Counted from the stretch's first letter, positions 25,673 through 37,386 are shown. The stretch: DNA of 64,000 bases from Megascapheus bottae (GCA_024803745.1 JANJXV010000014.1:539001-603000), one strand, 5' to 3'. Notes: generated from the letters alone by a model not told the origin. A program made the numbers and translations.

Positions 25673-26505
25673 AACTTACCAGAGGTATGTACTATTGAAA
25701 AGCTGAGTTTAAATGATTTGTTGCATTAGTATATTGCTTGAGATGAAACTGTGAAGAGTGGCTGCAAGAACTACGATGTTTTCTTTAATGACATTTCCAC
25801 AGAATGTTCCAGGACATATTTAGTAAACTAAGGATGGAGGTATTTCTCTTGTTGGTTTTTAAAAAGTCAGAACTAGTCAAAATAATGTTTTCTCACTCAT
25901 AATTAAGAAATTGATAAATTGAATAATCTCCTTTGCCCAAGAGAAGAAAATAGAAATTAGAGAGGCAGTATCCTCAATTTTACCCAGTAAATATCTAACT
26001 AGTTTTTTTTTTTTTTAAGAAAATGCACTAGAGTTTGCAGCATGTTGCATCTTCGAATCAATACTCTAAAGGTCACTTGTCATTTCTGAGATAATGTAAG
26101 AACAAGGATTGCTCAAGAAGACTGAATAATGGTGGGAATGTATTTTGTTGCCTTGAGTTTATTCTGGGCCAACACTCAATGGAAAGATAGTTTATGATCT
26201 ATTGTTTGGCTCAATGTTTTTCAAAGCCAGATATAATAAGAAACTGCCTTAGAATATGTTTGTCTCAGTCCTCCAAGTCTTCCAGCTTTTCATGTGAAAT
26301 GTCAGTCATTTGGCTAGAGGTCTAAGAGTAGTACAAATTCCTCCCTAAGGTTAATCCATTTGTTCAATAAGAGTACCTGAAGCCATTTGGTTAAGTTATC
26401 TAATGGTTGTTGTGTGGTCACTTATGATGACTTAATATTATGAAGCAGATTCATAAATTTTAAAAAGCCTATCAATCAGTTTTCCATAATAGTAACAAGT
26501 TAATT
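25673..26505. other. intronic sequence without recognised features
   Basis: Unique AT-rich sequence with a T run at about 26003-26015. Confidence 0.45.
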
Positions 26506-26509
26506 GAAA

Positions 26510-26690
26510 ACTGAGAATCTCAGGTCAAAGTCAACCTGGAAAGATGAATCCAGGAGCCTCTAATGTCCAGTAAATCAGCAAAAAAGCCAGAAGTGGCGAT
26601 GTAGCTCAAGCAGGAGAGCACGAGCCATTAGGGAAAAATCTGAGCGATGAAGCTCAAAGTTTAAGCCCGGGTACCAGTACCGAAACATTT
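26510..26690 (+). mobile_element. 7SL(B1)-Geo SINE, 5'-truncated
   Basis: It begins inside the left half ('gagaatctcaggtcaaagtc') and continues to Geo ('agccagaagtggcgatgtag', 'gctcaaagtttaagcccggg'). Confidence 0.7.
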
Positions 26691-28429
26691 AAAATTTCAT
26701 ATAAGTTACGTAGCCTGATAACATGTCGGTGTTAATTTAGTGTTAATTTCCTGATTTTTACATTCTGTGCTAATGTGACATATTTAGAAATAAAAGAATA
26801 TCATATCTTCAGCTTACTTTTCGTCAGTTTAGAAGAAAAGTAGATGTTTTGAAGATTACAAGCCTGACATTGTGTGGTGACCTCATGATTTGAACTTTAA
26901 TATATTATTTCCAATGTTATTTAAACGTAATATCACAGCAAAGCCTCTCATAAATGTCTGTTAACTCAAAATGTGAGAAAGGAAATTAATCATTCAAAAT
27001 CTGCAAGTATAGAAGAAATGGCACTCTACAAAATATTGGCTGATATTATAATGATCTATAATAATGGAGTAAATATTTTATCCATTTGTAATGACTGTGA
27101 TGTGACTACCATAAGAAAACTGCAGAATTCTTTGCAGGGAACCAAACGGTGGCTGGTCACAGTTATGTTGTGCACCCGGATGCAGACACACTCCTATAAA
27201 TCAGGGCAGAGGCCGCGTGGGCAGCTATAATCCTGAATGCTTCTTGGAGTTGGACAATAGCTCCTCACATCTGCTGGCTGTCCTGTGACTGTGAAATAAA
27301 CAACTCCAATGGCCATTTAGTCATCGTCATACTGGAGTCAGGTCCCTGAGGAATCCCAGAGCAGTAAAAATTCAGAAGCTTAAATGTTTAACTTTCCCCA
27401 GTGTTTAACTTTTCTGCACAAGACAAAGCAAGGCTCACTGAAGCCAACTTCCTGTTCACTAAACACTCAGCCCAGAGTAATTGAGAGATCACACATGCAA
27501 TTGTGAACTTTGTACTGCTGGATGTATAAACTTCATGGAGCAAAAATAGATTCTGTGTTGATCCAAGAGCTAACATTCTAGCAACAAGTCTAAGGTGGTT
27601 GAAATTCTTTAAATGTTAGATTCGGTTGCTACTTGGTCCCTCTACATGTGACTGAGCTAGGCTAAGTTGATATCAATCTAAGAAAAGCAGCACATGGCTT
27701 CTGCAGGACTTTCTGAGTCATCTGATGAAAACAACTAAGTAACTAGCTTTGTGAGGTTTTAAAATCCTCCAGGGGGCACCAGAACATTCCAGTGCACTTA
27801 CCCACATTTCATTAAGTCCAGAAAGGCTAACTATATTGCCTTATTATAATGGATTCATCTACTATAACTTTTTTATGTCCATTAATGTGTGCCTTTTCCT
27901 TGTTTTATACATTTGCCCTGAGAACATCTGTGAGTTTGTGGAATGTTTTGCTTCTCTGAGGAGGCAGAAGAAGGAAGAGTTCATCTCTTGGATAAGTCTT
28001 TTGAAACTGGAGCCATGTCTCCTCTGGGTAAATAGGAAAGCTTTCAGCCCACTTTGAGGGAAGCGTTTTCCAAATGTTCCTAATCTTTCGGTGGGGGGAG
28101 TATTTTGAGGAAACTAAAAATTCCATTCACTTTCTCAGTCTGATGTTATGCATAAGCCACTCTGTTATTATCATTATTAATAATAAACACAGTGAATGTT
28201 AGACAAGCACTTCATGGGCAATTTTTCGATGAATTTTATGTGAAAGTAAGGGGTTGCCAGGTTACTGCATAATATTACTCCGTTCTGGTCCAGGAGTACA
28301 AAATTCCAGCAGGCTTCCTCAGCCTGTCCCTCCAATTAGTGCCTACTTCATTACGAATAAAGAACCCTCATTACTATGGGCCTTCCAGTGAAATAGGATC
28401 CCCTACCTCTTCAAATCTGCCTTTCTAAG
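26691..28429. other. unique intronic sequence; 27120-27360 is CpG-containing
   Basis: No exon was recognised. The block at 27120-27360 has several CpGs and looks less repeat-like than its surroundings, so it is a candidate conserved noncoding element. Confidence 0.4.
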
Positions 28430-28755
28430 TACAGACAGTTCCCAACTTACAAACAATCCACTTAAGAACCACCAAGGCATTCAGAGGCTGCTGGAGCCTC
28501 CTGCAGCTGCTACCCTGGGCCCCCTGCCCAACACTCCCCCTTTGCCCAGCCCCCGTGGCTAGCTCTCCTGGTCTGTTCAAGGGAGCTCTGCTCACGACCC
28601 TGCAGAGCCAGCTGCCCACCTGCCCCTAGAACTGTGGGTTTAGTGAGGCCTCAGAGCTACTGCTGGTTTTATAGTTGAGCTCAGCTATGGGCTAAATAAG
28701 CTTTTGTGGCCTTGCCTGGGAACCGAACCGCCAAAAAAAAAAAAAAAAAAAAAGG
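28430..28755 (+). mobile_element. GC-rich segment ending in a 22-A run, possible retroposed sequence
   Basis: The first 50 bases ('acagttcccaacttacaaac', 'ccacttaagaacc') resemble the end of a Tigger-type DNA transposon. A GC-rich block follows, ending 'gggaaccgaaccgcc' and then about 22 A (28733-28755). The A run suggests retroposition. The source was not identified and no coding frame was recognised. Confidence 0.4.
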
Positions 28756-29669
28756 AGGAAAAACCTGTCTCCATGGGAAAATGTATTCTACATTCCCAAC
28801 AGCCAGCAGGCAAGCATTAGCATGTCAGTGGAAGCTGTCACTCCTAACAGGTGAAGAAGAAAGGATGTGTGAGATTGTTCTGGGTTCTGGGTTCAGCCTC
28901 CAGCTCTAGTTCTAAACTCAATTTAAGACCTCAGTTTGCAAATCCATTAATCACCCTGGATTTAAATTACATCATCTGTCAAACAATAGGATTGGTGAAA
29001 ATTAGTTATAAGCCTTCTTCTAATATGACTCCAAGTGATCAAGGCTCCTTAGCCTCATACGTTCATACATCCATAGGTATTTTACTCAGTGCCTCTGCAT
29101 TATGGCAGGTTCTTGAGTCTACTGTTGGGGATGCAGTCAAAGAATTCCAACTCAGAAGGAGCTCAACTTTGGGGGTAAGGGAAGGAGGCATGTCTAACCC
29201 AAATGCTTATAACATAAACGCTGCTGTTGAAATAAGCACTGAGGTTACAAAAGCTGCTCTGAGGATTGATGGAAGAGGTAACATTGGTTAAGATACCTTG
29301 TACTCATGAACACACTGTTATACTGAAAAACGTAACAAGTGAAATACAACTCTAGAAAGGAAGACTTCAGAGAGTGACATTTGAAGCAGATATAGGTGAT
29401 CTGAGAAGAAAGTGCCTCTCTGGCTTACTCACACTGATTCCTGATTTAGTTATCTACCCTTCTCAATGATCTGAGAAACCAGTCTTCAATGTCTGTTGTT
29501 CTTTGTGTTTTGATTACTTATACACTACTTTAGCTCTTCTTCCAGACTGAGTGTGATTCAGCCAAGTATTTTCTGTAGCATTGTCTTACATGTCTTATTG
29601 TTTCCCATGAACAAAACCCTATGTATATGGTGTTTAACACTACAGATGCCATCAATATGTAAACATATT
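28756..29669. other. intronic sequence without recognised features
   Basis: A 146-codon open frame at 28851-29291 (+) has no splice support or known family and is read as chance. Confidence 0.4.
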
Positions 29670-29850
29670 ATAATATATCACATATTATATTAATAAAGTA
29701 ACATAATTATATTACATTGTTTAATCCTGACAATAGCCTTGAAAGATCCCATGGTTCTGTTTACCAACCTGGAAATTAAGACTAGAATCAAATGATTTTT
29801 CCCAAATTACAGAGTCAGCAATTATGAGCATTTGTGCCCAAATTTCTTTT
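29670..29850 (+). mobile_element. MIR element
   Basis: 'attgtttaatcctgacaata', 'ctggaaattaagactagaat' and 'cccaaattacagagtcagca' follow the MIR consensus in order. Confidence 0.65.
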
Positions 29851-30234
29851 CTTAAAGTCGCCTACTGTTCCCAGTATATATGTTCTTTCTATGAAAGAAA
29901 AAACACTAATTTTAAATTATATCCAGCAATGTTTCTGGTATCCTTTATGAAACGTTAAGACTATTATTTCCTTCCCTTCCCCAATGCAGCATTCAAAAAA
30001 AAATCACCCCTAGGAAAAGTGTTTTAATGAGACTTCCTAGGAAGGGATGCACTGTAAAACAAAAGTGTTCTTGTAACTCAGTTTTGAGAAAGGTAAAAAC
30101 TACTGTGGTTTAAAGTACACTTCAGAAAGTCTCTTCAAAACAGTCCTGTATTTGAACTCTGTTCATAGTTTTTTTTTTTTAACAGTTTAGACAAAACTGT
30201 TGGAAAGCTAAAACAATTTCCTTCAAGCTGAGAC

Positions 30235-30236
<2 letters not shown>

Positions 30237-30284
<48 letters not shown>
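30237..30284. repeat. (GT)n microsatellite
   Basis: An uninterrupted TG run of about 48 bp. Confidence 0.97.
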
Positions 30285-30286
<2 letters not shown>

Positions 30287-30524
30287 ATACATACAGCTCT
30301 TGACTGTTTCATAGCTCCCTTCCTCCCTCCATTTATGTGTATTGGTGACAGTGGGTACAAACAGTCTGAAAGTGTATGCATATATCATAACATCTAAACT
30401 TAATATATTGTGGAATATTTAATAACCATTATGAAGAAGGTAGGTAAGAATTAAAAGGGTTTAATTTCCTAGAAAGAAATGGAAATATGGTTGTTTATTA
30501 GTTCATTAGTGTTAACCTTTTTCC

Positions 30525-30665
30525 TCTAGGTGGCTGATTCTCAAACTATAGCATTAAGTAGAATCATCAGAGTTTTTAAAAACATTGAGAAACCAGTCAT
30601 AGCTCTTAATTAATCAGATCTAAGAAATTATATTTCTATCAAGCTCCCAGGGGTCCCAGAGGTTG
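30525..30665. mobile_element. MER5A-like hAT fragment
   Basis: 'gctgattctcaaactatagc' and 'agtagaatcatcagagtttt' followed by 'aagctcccaggggtcc' match MER5-type elements. Confidence 0.55.
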
Positions 30666-30704
30666 ATAGTACAGGAAGAACACTCATTCATCAATGAAAA
30701 ATAG

Positions 30705-30775
30705 ATGAATAGGTAGGTAGGTGGGTGTTTGGATGGATGGAAGGATGGAAGGATGGATGGGTAGGAAGGTGGATA
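30705..30775. repeat. (GGTA)/(GGAT)n microsatellite
   Basis: Imperfect array of tetranucleotides GGTA, GGTG, GGAT and GGAA. Confidence 0.85.
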
Positions 30776-31049
30776 CATTAAAACTATTGATTAAACAGTT
30801 TGCAAATCTATTCTACACTTTATATAGTAGTCACAATCCTATATTCACTTAATATAAATTCAGCTAAATATAAAAGCTAAAAGTCATTTAAAATTGAGAC
30901 TCAAATAATTGCATAGATATTCTTGCCTCTCATACTATTATTTAAGTCTGAATTGAGCTGACTTTTTCATTGGTTAAGATTCTTTGGATTAAATTTTGAT
31001 TAGAAATCTTTTCCATTATCTCGTTTCCTTTTCTATCAAATCTTAAAAA

Positions 31050-31520
31050 ATATATTTTTTATTAAAGAATTTATTAACATTGATTTTTACATCATATTTC
31101 AAATGACGTGTTTAACAAACAAGTATTCAAGAAGGGAATCTCTATATACAATCACTGGCACTTAGATTTTAGAACATAATCATAATTAGGCTGAGGGTTT
31201 GTATGTCATAGATACATATTAATCTATGTAATAAAACATTATGTCTATAGAGTCATAAGTTTTTGTGTCTAGGTAGTTGTGTTTATATTTCCAGTACCAT
31301 GTCCATAGCATTGGGTATGCAACTTTTGAGTCCTCACTCTTGTACTGTTTAGATCTAATAGCCACATATTAAGGATACCAGGCACCTTTTGTTCCTTTGG
31401 TCTTGAGTTGTCTCACTCAACATGATTCACTCTAGATTCATTTAGCCCAAAATAGTGTGAAATATACTTTATACATTTCCCTATTCTGTACTGCTGGATA
31501 TATATTTAACACACAATGAA
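31050..31520 (-). mobile_element. L1 3' end, antisense, second subfamily
   Basis: Shares a long collinear match with 47790-48310, including 'aagaatttattaacattgat', 'tacaatcactggcacttaga', 'gtaccatgtccatagcattg' and 'ttgttcctttggtcttgagt'. It is antisense, with the L1 3' terminus on the left. The right part is diverged. Confidence 0.75.
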
Positions 31521-32340
31521 TTTTAATCCACAGTAGGTCATTAGACTTTATTTCAAGTATGAATTCTTTCTCTAATCCTAAATGTATTTTAAAGGGATTA
31601 TTTCTAAGTGTCCTGGGAAGAGAAAAGGCTATCTTGTGATTTTTAATTGTGACATGTTCCCTAAGGAATACGGTTAAAACAAATCCACTCCCTCCACCCT
31701 CCTATCTGGGACTGTTTCATTTCTTCACAAAATGACCTGTCATGAATTCAACTGTTGCTGTGAGTAGAGAGTGGAACCCTTTCTATGCTGAGCACATTGC
31801 ATCTCTCTGATAAAAGAAAAAATACAGCTGCAGCAGAAGGTGGTGTGCTTGCCCTTTTCTAGTCCTTCCAGACTAGAGTAATACACGTCTATAGCTTAAG
31901 CCCCCCCCCATTATTTTGCAGGGACAGAACAAGATATACATTACTCTTAGGAAATGCAAGCCTTCAAAGTGCACTTGAGCACTTTCCTGTTGGACTGGGT
32001 ACCACATTTCCAGTCAGGAGGCTCAGTGATCATGACCTTGATTGTGGAAGTTAAAAGCTCATTGATTTCTATGTACAGAAGATGCTAGCAAATAAACTCT
32101 TTTTTCTCAATGAGAACATCTTAATAAACACAACTTTGTTAGCAAATCATATATCATATGTTTATGTAAATTCTATACTGTTAATACATTTTTGTATGTA
32201 CCTATATCTCATCTTCCTATAAATTTAAAATGTTCTTGAGAATAAAGATCATGCCTGAGTTATTTTACTCTCACAGCTACTGATACAGAGATGAATCACT
32301 GACCTCCATGATGTGAAATACAGAATCTTGCACATAATTC
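31521..32340. other. intronic sequence without recognised features
   Basis: Unique AT-rich sequence with one 9-C run near 31901-31909. Confidence 0.45.
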
Positions 32341-32560
32341 CAAATAATAGCATGAAGCATTATGGCATTAAAGATGTTCTCAAATATAGTTATACTCTCT
32401 TATTTATCTTGATTTCTCAAGTTCTAATAACAAAAATCAGAGAGGCTAAATAATTGTCCCAGGGTTACAAGGCTAAAAAGTGTCAGATCCAGGCACAGAA
32501 CACAGGCTTTTTAACCTCAGGTTGCCTTCTCTTCCTACGATACCACAGTGAAGAAGTTGA
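32340..32560 (+). mobile_element. MIR element
   Basis: 'aatcagagaggctaaataat', 'gtcccagggttacaaggcta' and 'cacaggctttttaacctcag' match the 3' part of MIR. Confidence 0.65.
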
Positions 32561-32974
32561 TGCCTGTTTGTTGGCTGAATGTGTGATGTTCTATCAAAAC
32601 TACCCTCTCTGCAGAAACCATCACTTTCATATCTCCTATTGGAGTCTGTTCTGATATGGATATGTTATTCAATTTTGGAGATAAGACTATGTCTGTAGAT
32701 GAGGTTAAAAACTGCCTTTAAGGGTACCAATATTTGAGAGAAAGAGTCTGCAAAGTGATATTTAACAGTTAAGGTAGAATCCTTCCCTCTAGAAACACAC
32801 ATAAGTTTAGGTATCTGTATCTACTTGACCATTGCTAAGCTTTGTTTTACCCCCAGCACTTTGAAGATGCAGATATAAAAAGTAAATCTAACTGAATTTT
32901 AAAATCAGTGTGTTTAGTTACAGCTTCTTAAGTCTGTCTCTTCTTTATTATACTGCTGTATTGAGTGAAGTTGT

Positions 32975-33078
32975 AGAGAATGTATGGACATAATGGCCCC
33001 TGTCAGTATTTTAGGAGGCTGAAGGAGAAGGATGATGAGTTTGAGATCAGTTTTAATGCCCTGTTTTTAGAAAAAGGG
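32975..33078 (+). mobile_element. 7SL(B1)-type left-half fragment
   Basis: 'aatggcccctgtcagtattt', 'ggaggctgaaggagaaggat' and 'gagtttgagatcag' resemble a diverged 7SL-type monomer. An IDL-Geo dimer is inserted at or next to its 3' end. Confidence 0.5.
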
Positions 33079-33275
33079 CAGGAGGGGGCAGGACAGGAAT
33101 TTGGCCTATTGGTAGAGTGCTTGCCTAGCATGCACCAAGACCCAGTTTCGATTCCTTGGTACCACATACATAGAAAAAGCTGGAAGTGGTTCTGTGGCTC
33201 AAGTGGCCTTAAGAAAAGCCCAAGGACAGTAGTGCTTAGGCCCTGAGTTCAAGCCCCATGACTGGCAAAAAAAAG
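33079..33275 (+). mobile_element. IDL-Geo SINE with (GAAA)/(GA) tail
   Basis: 'tggcctattggtagagtgct', 'cgattccttggtaccacata', 'gtggctcaagtggccttaag' and 'gttcaagccccatgactggc' form a complete dimer. The A tail passes directly into the GAAA/GA microsatellite. Confidence 0.9.
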
Positions 33276-33388
<113 letters not shown>

Positions 33389-33557
33389 GTTAAAGGTTCT
33401 AGTATTTTCATGATTGTACTATGGAAAACTGGGGAAATGCCATTACAAGTGCCTGTTCTTTTTTCCACTTGGAAACTGGACCCTAAAAACATTCAGTGAT
33501 AAAAGCAAAAATTAGGGGATATGCCACAAGAGGATATGATCTCCCTATGGGGAGATA

Positions 33558-34250
33558 GTCATTTTTATTGTATTTTATTGTTGCGATAATGTATAAAGGG
33601 ATTACAGTCACATTCTCAGGTAATGGGTGCATTATTTCTCGGACCTTAATACCCCTTATCGTGTTTTTGTCCCCCTTTCCCTCCCTCCACCTCCTCCCAA
33701 TCAGCTTGTATTTCCTCCTTTCCTCCCCTATTTCAAATAAAAAAATTTATATATAATATACCAGGTAACAAAGTCAGATATAGTAACCGCATGAGATTAA
33801 TCATAAGTAGGAAAAAAGAAAAAAGAAATAACTACATAAAGTACATTAAGAACAACAATCACAAAGGTAAACCACTTGTTTCAATATCCTAGATTTCATT
33901 TTGTTTAGTCTCATCCTGTATGACCGTATGTTCATAGCTTTAGAGCTGTTGTGATCCTCTGTTAGGAGAATCCTACATGTGTATTAATTATTACAAATGA
34001 GGGAAACCATGGAGCCTATGCTCCTTTCTTTGAGTCTGGATTACTTCACTTAATATGATTTTTTGCAAGTCTTTCCGTTTCCTTACAAATGGTGCAATGT
34101 CATTCTTTCTGATGGCAACATAAGTATAAGTGTGTAAGTGTGTAAGTACTACATCTTCTTGATTCAGTCATCTACTGAGGGGCATCTTGGTTGGTTCCAT
34201 ATCTTAGCTATGGTAAATAATGCTGCAATGAGCATCAAGATATTCATTTA
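33558..34250 (-). mobile_element. L1 3' UTR and ORF2 end, antisense
   Basis: Landmarks on the + strand are 'gttgcgataatgtataaagg', 'taccaggtaacaaagtcaga', 'attacttcacttaatatgat' and 'aaataatgctgcaatgagca', collinear with 13920-14275 and extending into the ORF2 C-terminal region. It contains a 'gtgtaagt' short duplication. Confidence 0.85.
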
Positions 34251-34309
34251 TATCAACCATCTTAGGGTAACTGTGGTTACTTTTTAAAAATAACTGTTCT
34301 TCAAAAGTG

Positions 34310-34530
34310 AATACATACAGCTGGTTCACACCTATAATCGTAGCCACTTGGGAGGCTTACATCCAGAGGATCACAGTTTAAAGCTACCCAAGGCAAGTGT
34401 GCCAAGATTCAACTTCTCAAAATAACTAGCAAAATCAGGGCTGGAGACATGACTTTAATTGTAGCACACCAAACATGTGAGCCAAAGCATGAGACCCTGA
34501 GTTCAAACTCTAATAACTACAAAAAATAGA
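34310..34530 (+). mobile_element. older dimeric SINE: 7SL-type plus ID-type right half
   Basis: The left half reads 'cagctggttcacacctataa'. The right half reads 'ggctggagacatgacttta' to 'gagaccctgagttcaaact', which is ID-like rather than the usual Geo module. It may be a different or ancestral dimer type. Confidence 0.55.
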
Positions 34531-35186
34531 CCTACAGAATTCTGTAAATATGTTAATACTGAGTAGTATGAGGTAGGTGACATTAATATTTAGATGTAAA
34601 TCTTATTAGAGTCTCAAAGTTGTTCATTAAGCACTGGTTTATATTCTTGGCCACACCTAAGAATACATCTAGCAAAAGAAATGACATGCATAGTAAAATA
34701 TTGAAACATGGCTTAGAAAAATTCAACTTATGAGATAGAATGTACTATGTATATGACTCAGAAGACTACATCTTGCTATCAGTATCTTTCAAATTATTTG
34801 ATAGGTAAATGCAATAACAATCAAAATCTTAATAGAAAATTCTCAAGATTTTTTTAAAAAAATTATGCAGCAGTGGGATATGGAAGAGCCATAGTAATCT
34901 TATAAAAACAAAACTGGAAAAGATGGAAAATTTACATGTCTCCCATCTAATGTAATTGAGGCAATGTGATATTGGCTAAAGGAAATCCAGCAGACCAATA
35001 GAAAAGACTAGATAATCCATAAATAGACTCACACTTAGGAAGTCACCTGGTTTACTTCATTAACATTAATGTAAATCATTAGAAGAAATGAAACAGCAAT
35101 GAATTATCTGTATGTCTATACAAAGAACAATGCACTTGGCCATTGTTTTATCATATATACAACTATCATTTGAAAGGTTATAGATG

Positions 35187-35455
35187 TTTGAGCTGGGCAA
35201 GGTGGCTCACCCCTGTAATCCTAGCTATTCAGAAGGCTGAGATCTGAGGATGAAGGTTCAAAGTCAACCCAGGCACAAAAGAACCTGAGACTCTTATCCC
35301 CAATTAACCTCTAAAAAATGGGAAGTGAGGCTTGGCTCAAGAGGTAGAGAGGTAGCTTTGAGCTGAAGAGCTCAGGGATAATGCTGAGGCCCAGGGATAG
35401 GGTGGTAGCCTTGAGCTGAAGAGCTCAGGGACAGCACCCAGGCCGAATTCAAGCC

Positions 35456-35457
<2 letters not shown>
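35187..35457 (+). mobile_element. 7SL(B1)-Geo SINE with duplicated Geo segment and (TA)n tail
   Basis: The left half is 'gggcaaggtggctcacccct'. The Geo segment 'agctttgagctgaagagctc' appears again as 'agccttgagctgaagagctc' about 65 bases later. The element ends 'attcaagcccca' and passes into a TA run. Confidence 0.85.

Positions 35458-35504
<47 letters not shown>
35458..35504. repeat. (TA)n microsatellite
   Basis: An uninterrupted TA run of about 46 bp at a SINE tail. Confidence 0.95.
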
Positions 35505-35507
<3 letters not shown>

Positions 35508-35570
35508 GACTTTTAAGTCCAAAGACAAAACAAATACTTTAAAATATTTTATAAGAAAACAGGTGACTAG

Positions 35571-35706
35571 CTGGGAATTTGGCCTAGTGGTAGAGTGCTT
35601 GCCTAGCATGCATGAAGACCCAGGTTCAATTCCTTGGTACCACATACATAGAAAAATGCTGGAAGTGGTGCTGAGGCTCAAGTGTTAGAGCTCTAACGTT
35701 GAGAAA
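35571..35706 (+). mobile_element. IDL-Geo SINE, 3'-truncated
   Basis: 'aatttggcctagtggtagag', 'ggttcaattccttggtacca' and 'gtgctgaggctcaagtgtta'. It stops at 'cgttgagaaag' without the distal Geo part. Confidence 0.82.
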
Positions 35707-35750
35707 GCATATTATCCTTTAAGAAAAACTACTCATTAAAAGACACTGAG

Positions 35751-35930
35751 GGATGGAAGAATAGCCTAGTGGTACAGTGCACTCACCTAGCATGCATGAA
35801 GACCTGGGTTTGATTCCTTGGTACCTTATGCACAGAAAAAAAAGCCAGAATTGGTTCTATGGCCTAGCCTTGAGAAAAAGCCCAAGGACAGTGCCCAGGC
35901 CCTGAGTTCAAGCCCCAGGCCTGCCAAAGA
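35751..35930 (+). mobile_element. IDL-Geo SINE joined directly to an L1
   Basis: 'agcctagtggtacagtgcac', 'tttgattccttggtacctta' and 'gagttcaagccccaggcct' make a near full-length dimer. It has no A tail of its own and runs into the 5' end of a truncated L1. The 5' flank is 'aaaagacactgag' (35738-35750). Confidence 0.82.
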
Positions 35931-36798
35931 TTTAAAGAGTCTTCTCTGAAGAAGAAATAAGAATGGCCTATAGACATATGAAGAAATGCTCAACATCTCT
36001 GGCCATAAAAGAAATGCAAATCGAAACCACTCTTAAGATTCCACCTCACTCCAATTAGAATGGCCATGACCAAGAAATCTAATAATAACAAATGCTGGCA
36101 GAGATGTGGCCAAGGGTTTGTTGGTGGGAGTGCAAACTCGTTCAACCACTATGGAAAGCAGTATGGCAGTTCCTCAAAATACGTAACATAGAGCTCCCCT
36201 ATGACACAGCAATTCCACTACTTGGCATTTACCCAATCGTCCAGAAATAAGGACATACTAAATCCACTAGCACAGCGATGTTCATTGCAGCACTATTTAC
36301 CATAACAAAGACATGGAACCAACCCAGATGCCCCTCAGTTGATGAGTAGATCAACAAGACGTGGTATTTATACACAATGGAATTCTATGCTGCTGTCAGA
36401 AAGAATGACATCGTCCCATTTGTAAGGAAATGGAAAGACTTAGAAAAAATCATATTAAGTGAAGTAAGCCAGACTCAAAGGAACATAGGCTCAATGGTTT
36501 CCCTCATTGGTCACAATCAGTAGAAACCTTGGGCTCTCCTAGCAGAGATTTACAATAGAACAAAATCTAGACACATAAGGCCATATAGAATGATGCTAAA
36601 TGAAAGGACCTACAGGATATAGAAACAGAAGCCATATAATGAGTGATTGTTGTCCTTAATGTACTTTATCTCTCATCTCTTTTGCTGTCCCTTGATTATC
36701 TCATATTGTTACGGTATTTTACCTTGTTATCTGATATATTGGATATGCGTGTATTTGGTTATTTGAAATAGGATAGGGAAGGGGGGAAAACAAGATGA

Positions 36799-36836
36799 GG
36801 GGTGGGGTGGGGGAGGGAAATGGGGACCAAGACATA
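36799..36836 (+). other. G-rich tract in L1 3' UTR, potential G-quadruplex
   Basis: It has at least four runs of three or more G with short loops ('ggggtggggtgggggaggg'). The antisense L1 copies carry the matching C-rich tracts at about 5398-5440 and 20205-20240. Confidence 0.75.
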
Positions 36837-36900
36837 AGAAAAGGTATCAATGCGGGGGAGGGAAATGGGGACCAAGACATGAGAAAGGGTATCAATGCTT
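36811..36900 (+). repeat. 45-bp tandem duplication in the L1 3' UTR
   Basis: The unit starting 'gggggagggaaatggggacc' and ending 'aggtatcaatgc' occurs twice in a row (about 36811-36854 and 36855-36898) with few differences. The antisense relatives carry a single copy. Confidence 0.85.
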
Positions 36901-36990
36901 GTGAAGCAATGCACCTTCTATCTGGTGAATATAAAGTAACCCTTCTATTAATTATGATAAAAATATAAGGAAACAAAAAAGACACTGAGG

Positions 36991-37178
36991 ACTGGGAGTG
37001 TAGCCCAGTGGTAGAGTGCTTGCCTATCATGCAAGAAGCCCTGGGTTCGGTACCATACACACAGAGAAAAAGCCAGAAGTGATACTGTAACTCAAATGGC
37101 AGAGCATTAGCCTTGAGCAAAAAAGGGCAGTGTTCAGGTCCTGAGTTTAAGCCCCAGGGCTGGCAAAAAAAAAAAAAA
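36991..37178 (+). mobile_element. IDL-Geo SINE with target-site duplication
   Basis: 'tgtagcccagtggtagagtg', 'gggttcggtaccatacacac', 'caaatggcagagcattagcc' and 'gtttaagccccagggctgg', then an A tail. It is flanked by 'aaaagacactgag' at 36977-36989 and 37175-37187. Confidence 0.9.
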
Positions 37179-37386
37179 GACACTGAGAAGTAAGTGCAAA
37201 GACTGAAGATAGGATGAGGATATCTTTGACATGTTTATCCAACAATGAACTTGTATCCAGAAAATCTCAAGTTCCACAAATCAGGGGAAATAAGGAATTG
37301 CTGACTACTTAATCAGAGAATATGCAAAGAGCACTTGACAAGAAGATCCTGAAATTATCAAAGTGAATATTTAAAAGTATTTTGTC

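Larger units (their letters stand above)
35931..36976 (+). mobile_element. 5'-truncated L1, sense: ORF2 C-terminal region and 3' UTR
   Basis: Contains 'gaaatgcaaatcgaaaccac', 'ttggtgggagtgcaaactcg', 'acacaatggaattctatgct' and 'ttaagtgaagtaagccagac'. A 3' UTR with a G-rich tract follows, then an A-rich end at 36970-36980. It is the sense counterpart of 5259-6073. The ORF2 remnant is interrupted by stops. Confidence 0.9.

Noticed and set aside
28851..29291. 146-codon sense open frame
   Set aside because: It lacks splice context and recognisable protein content. Length alone is not convincing in a 64-kb window.
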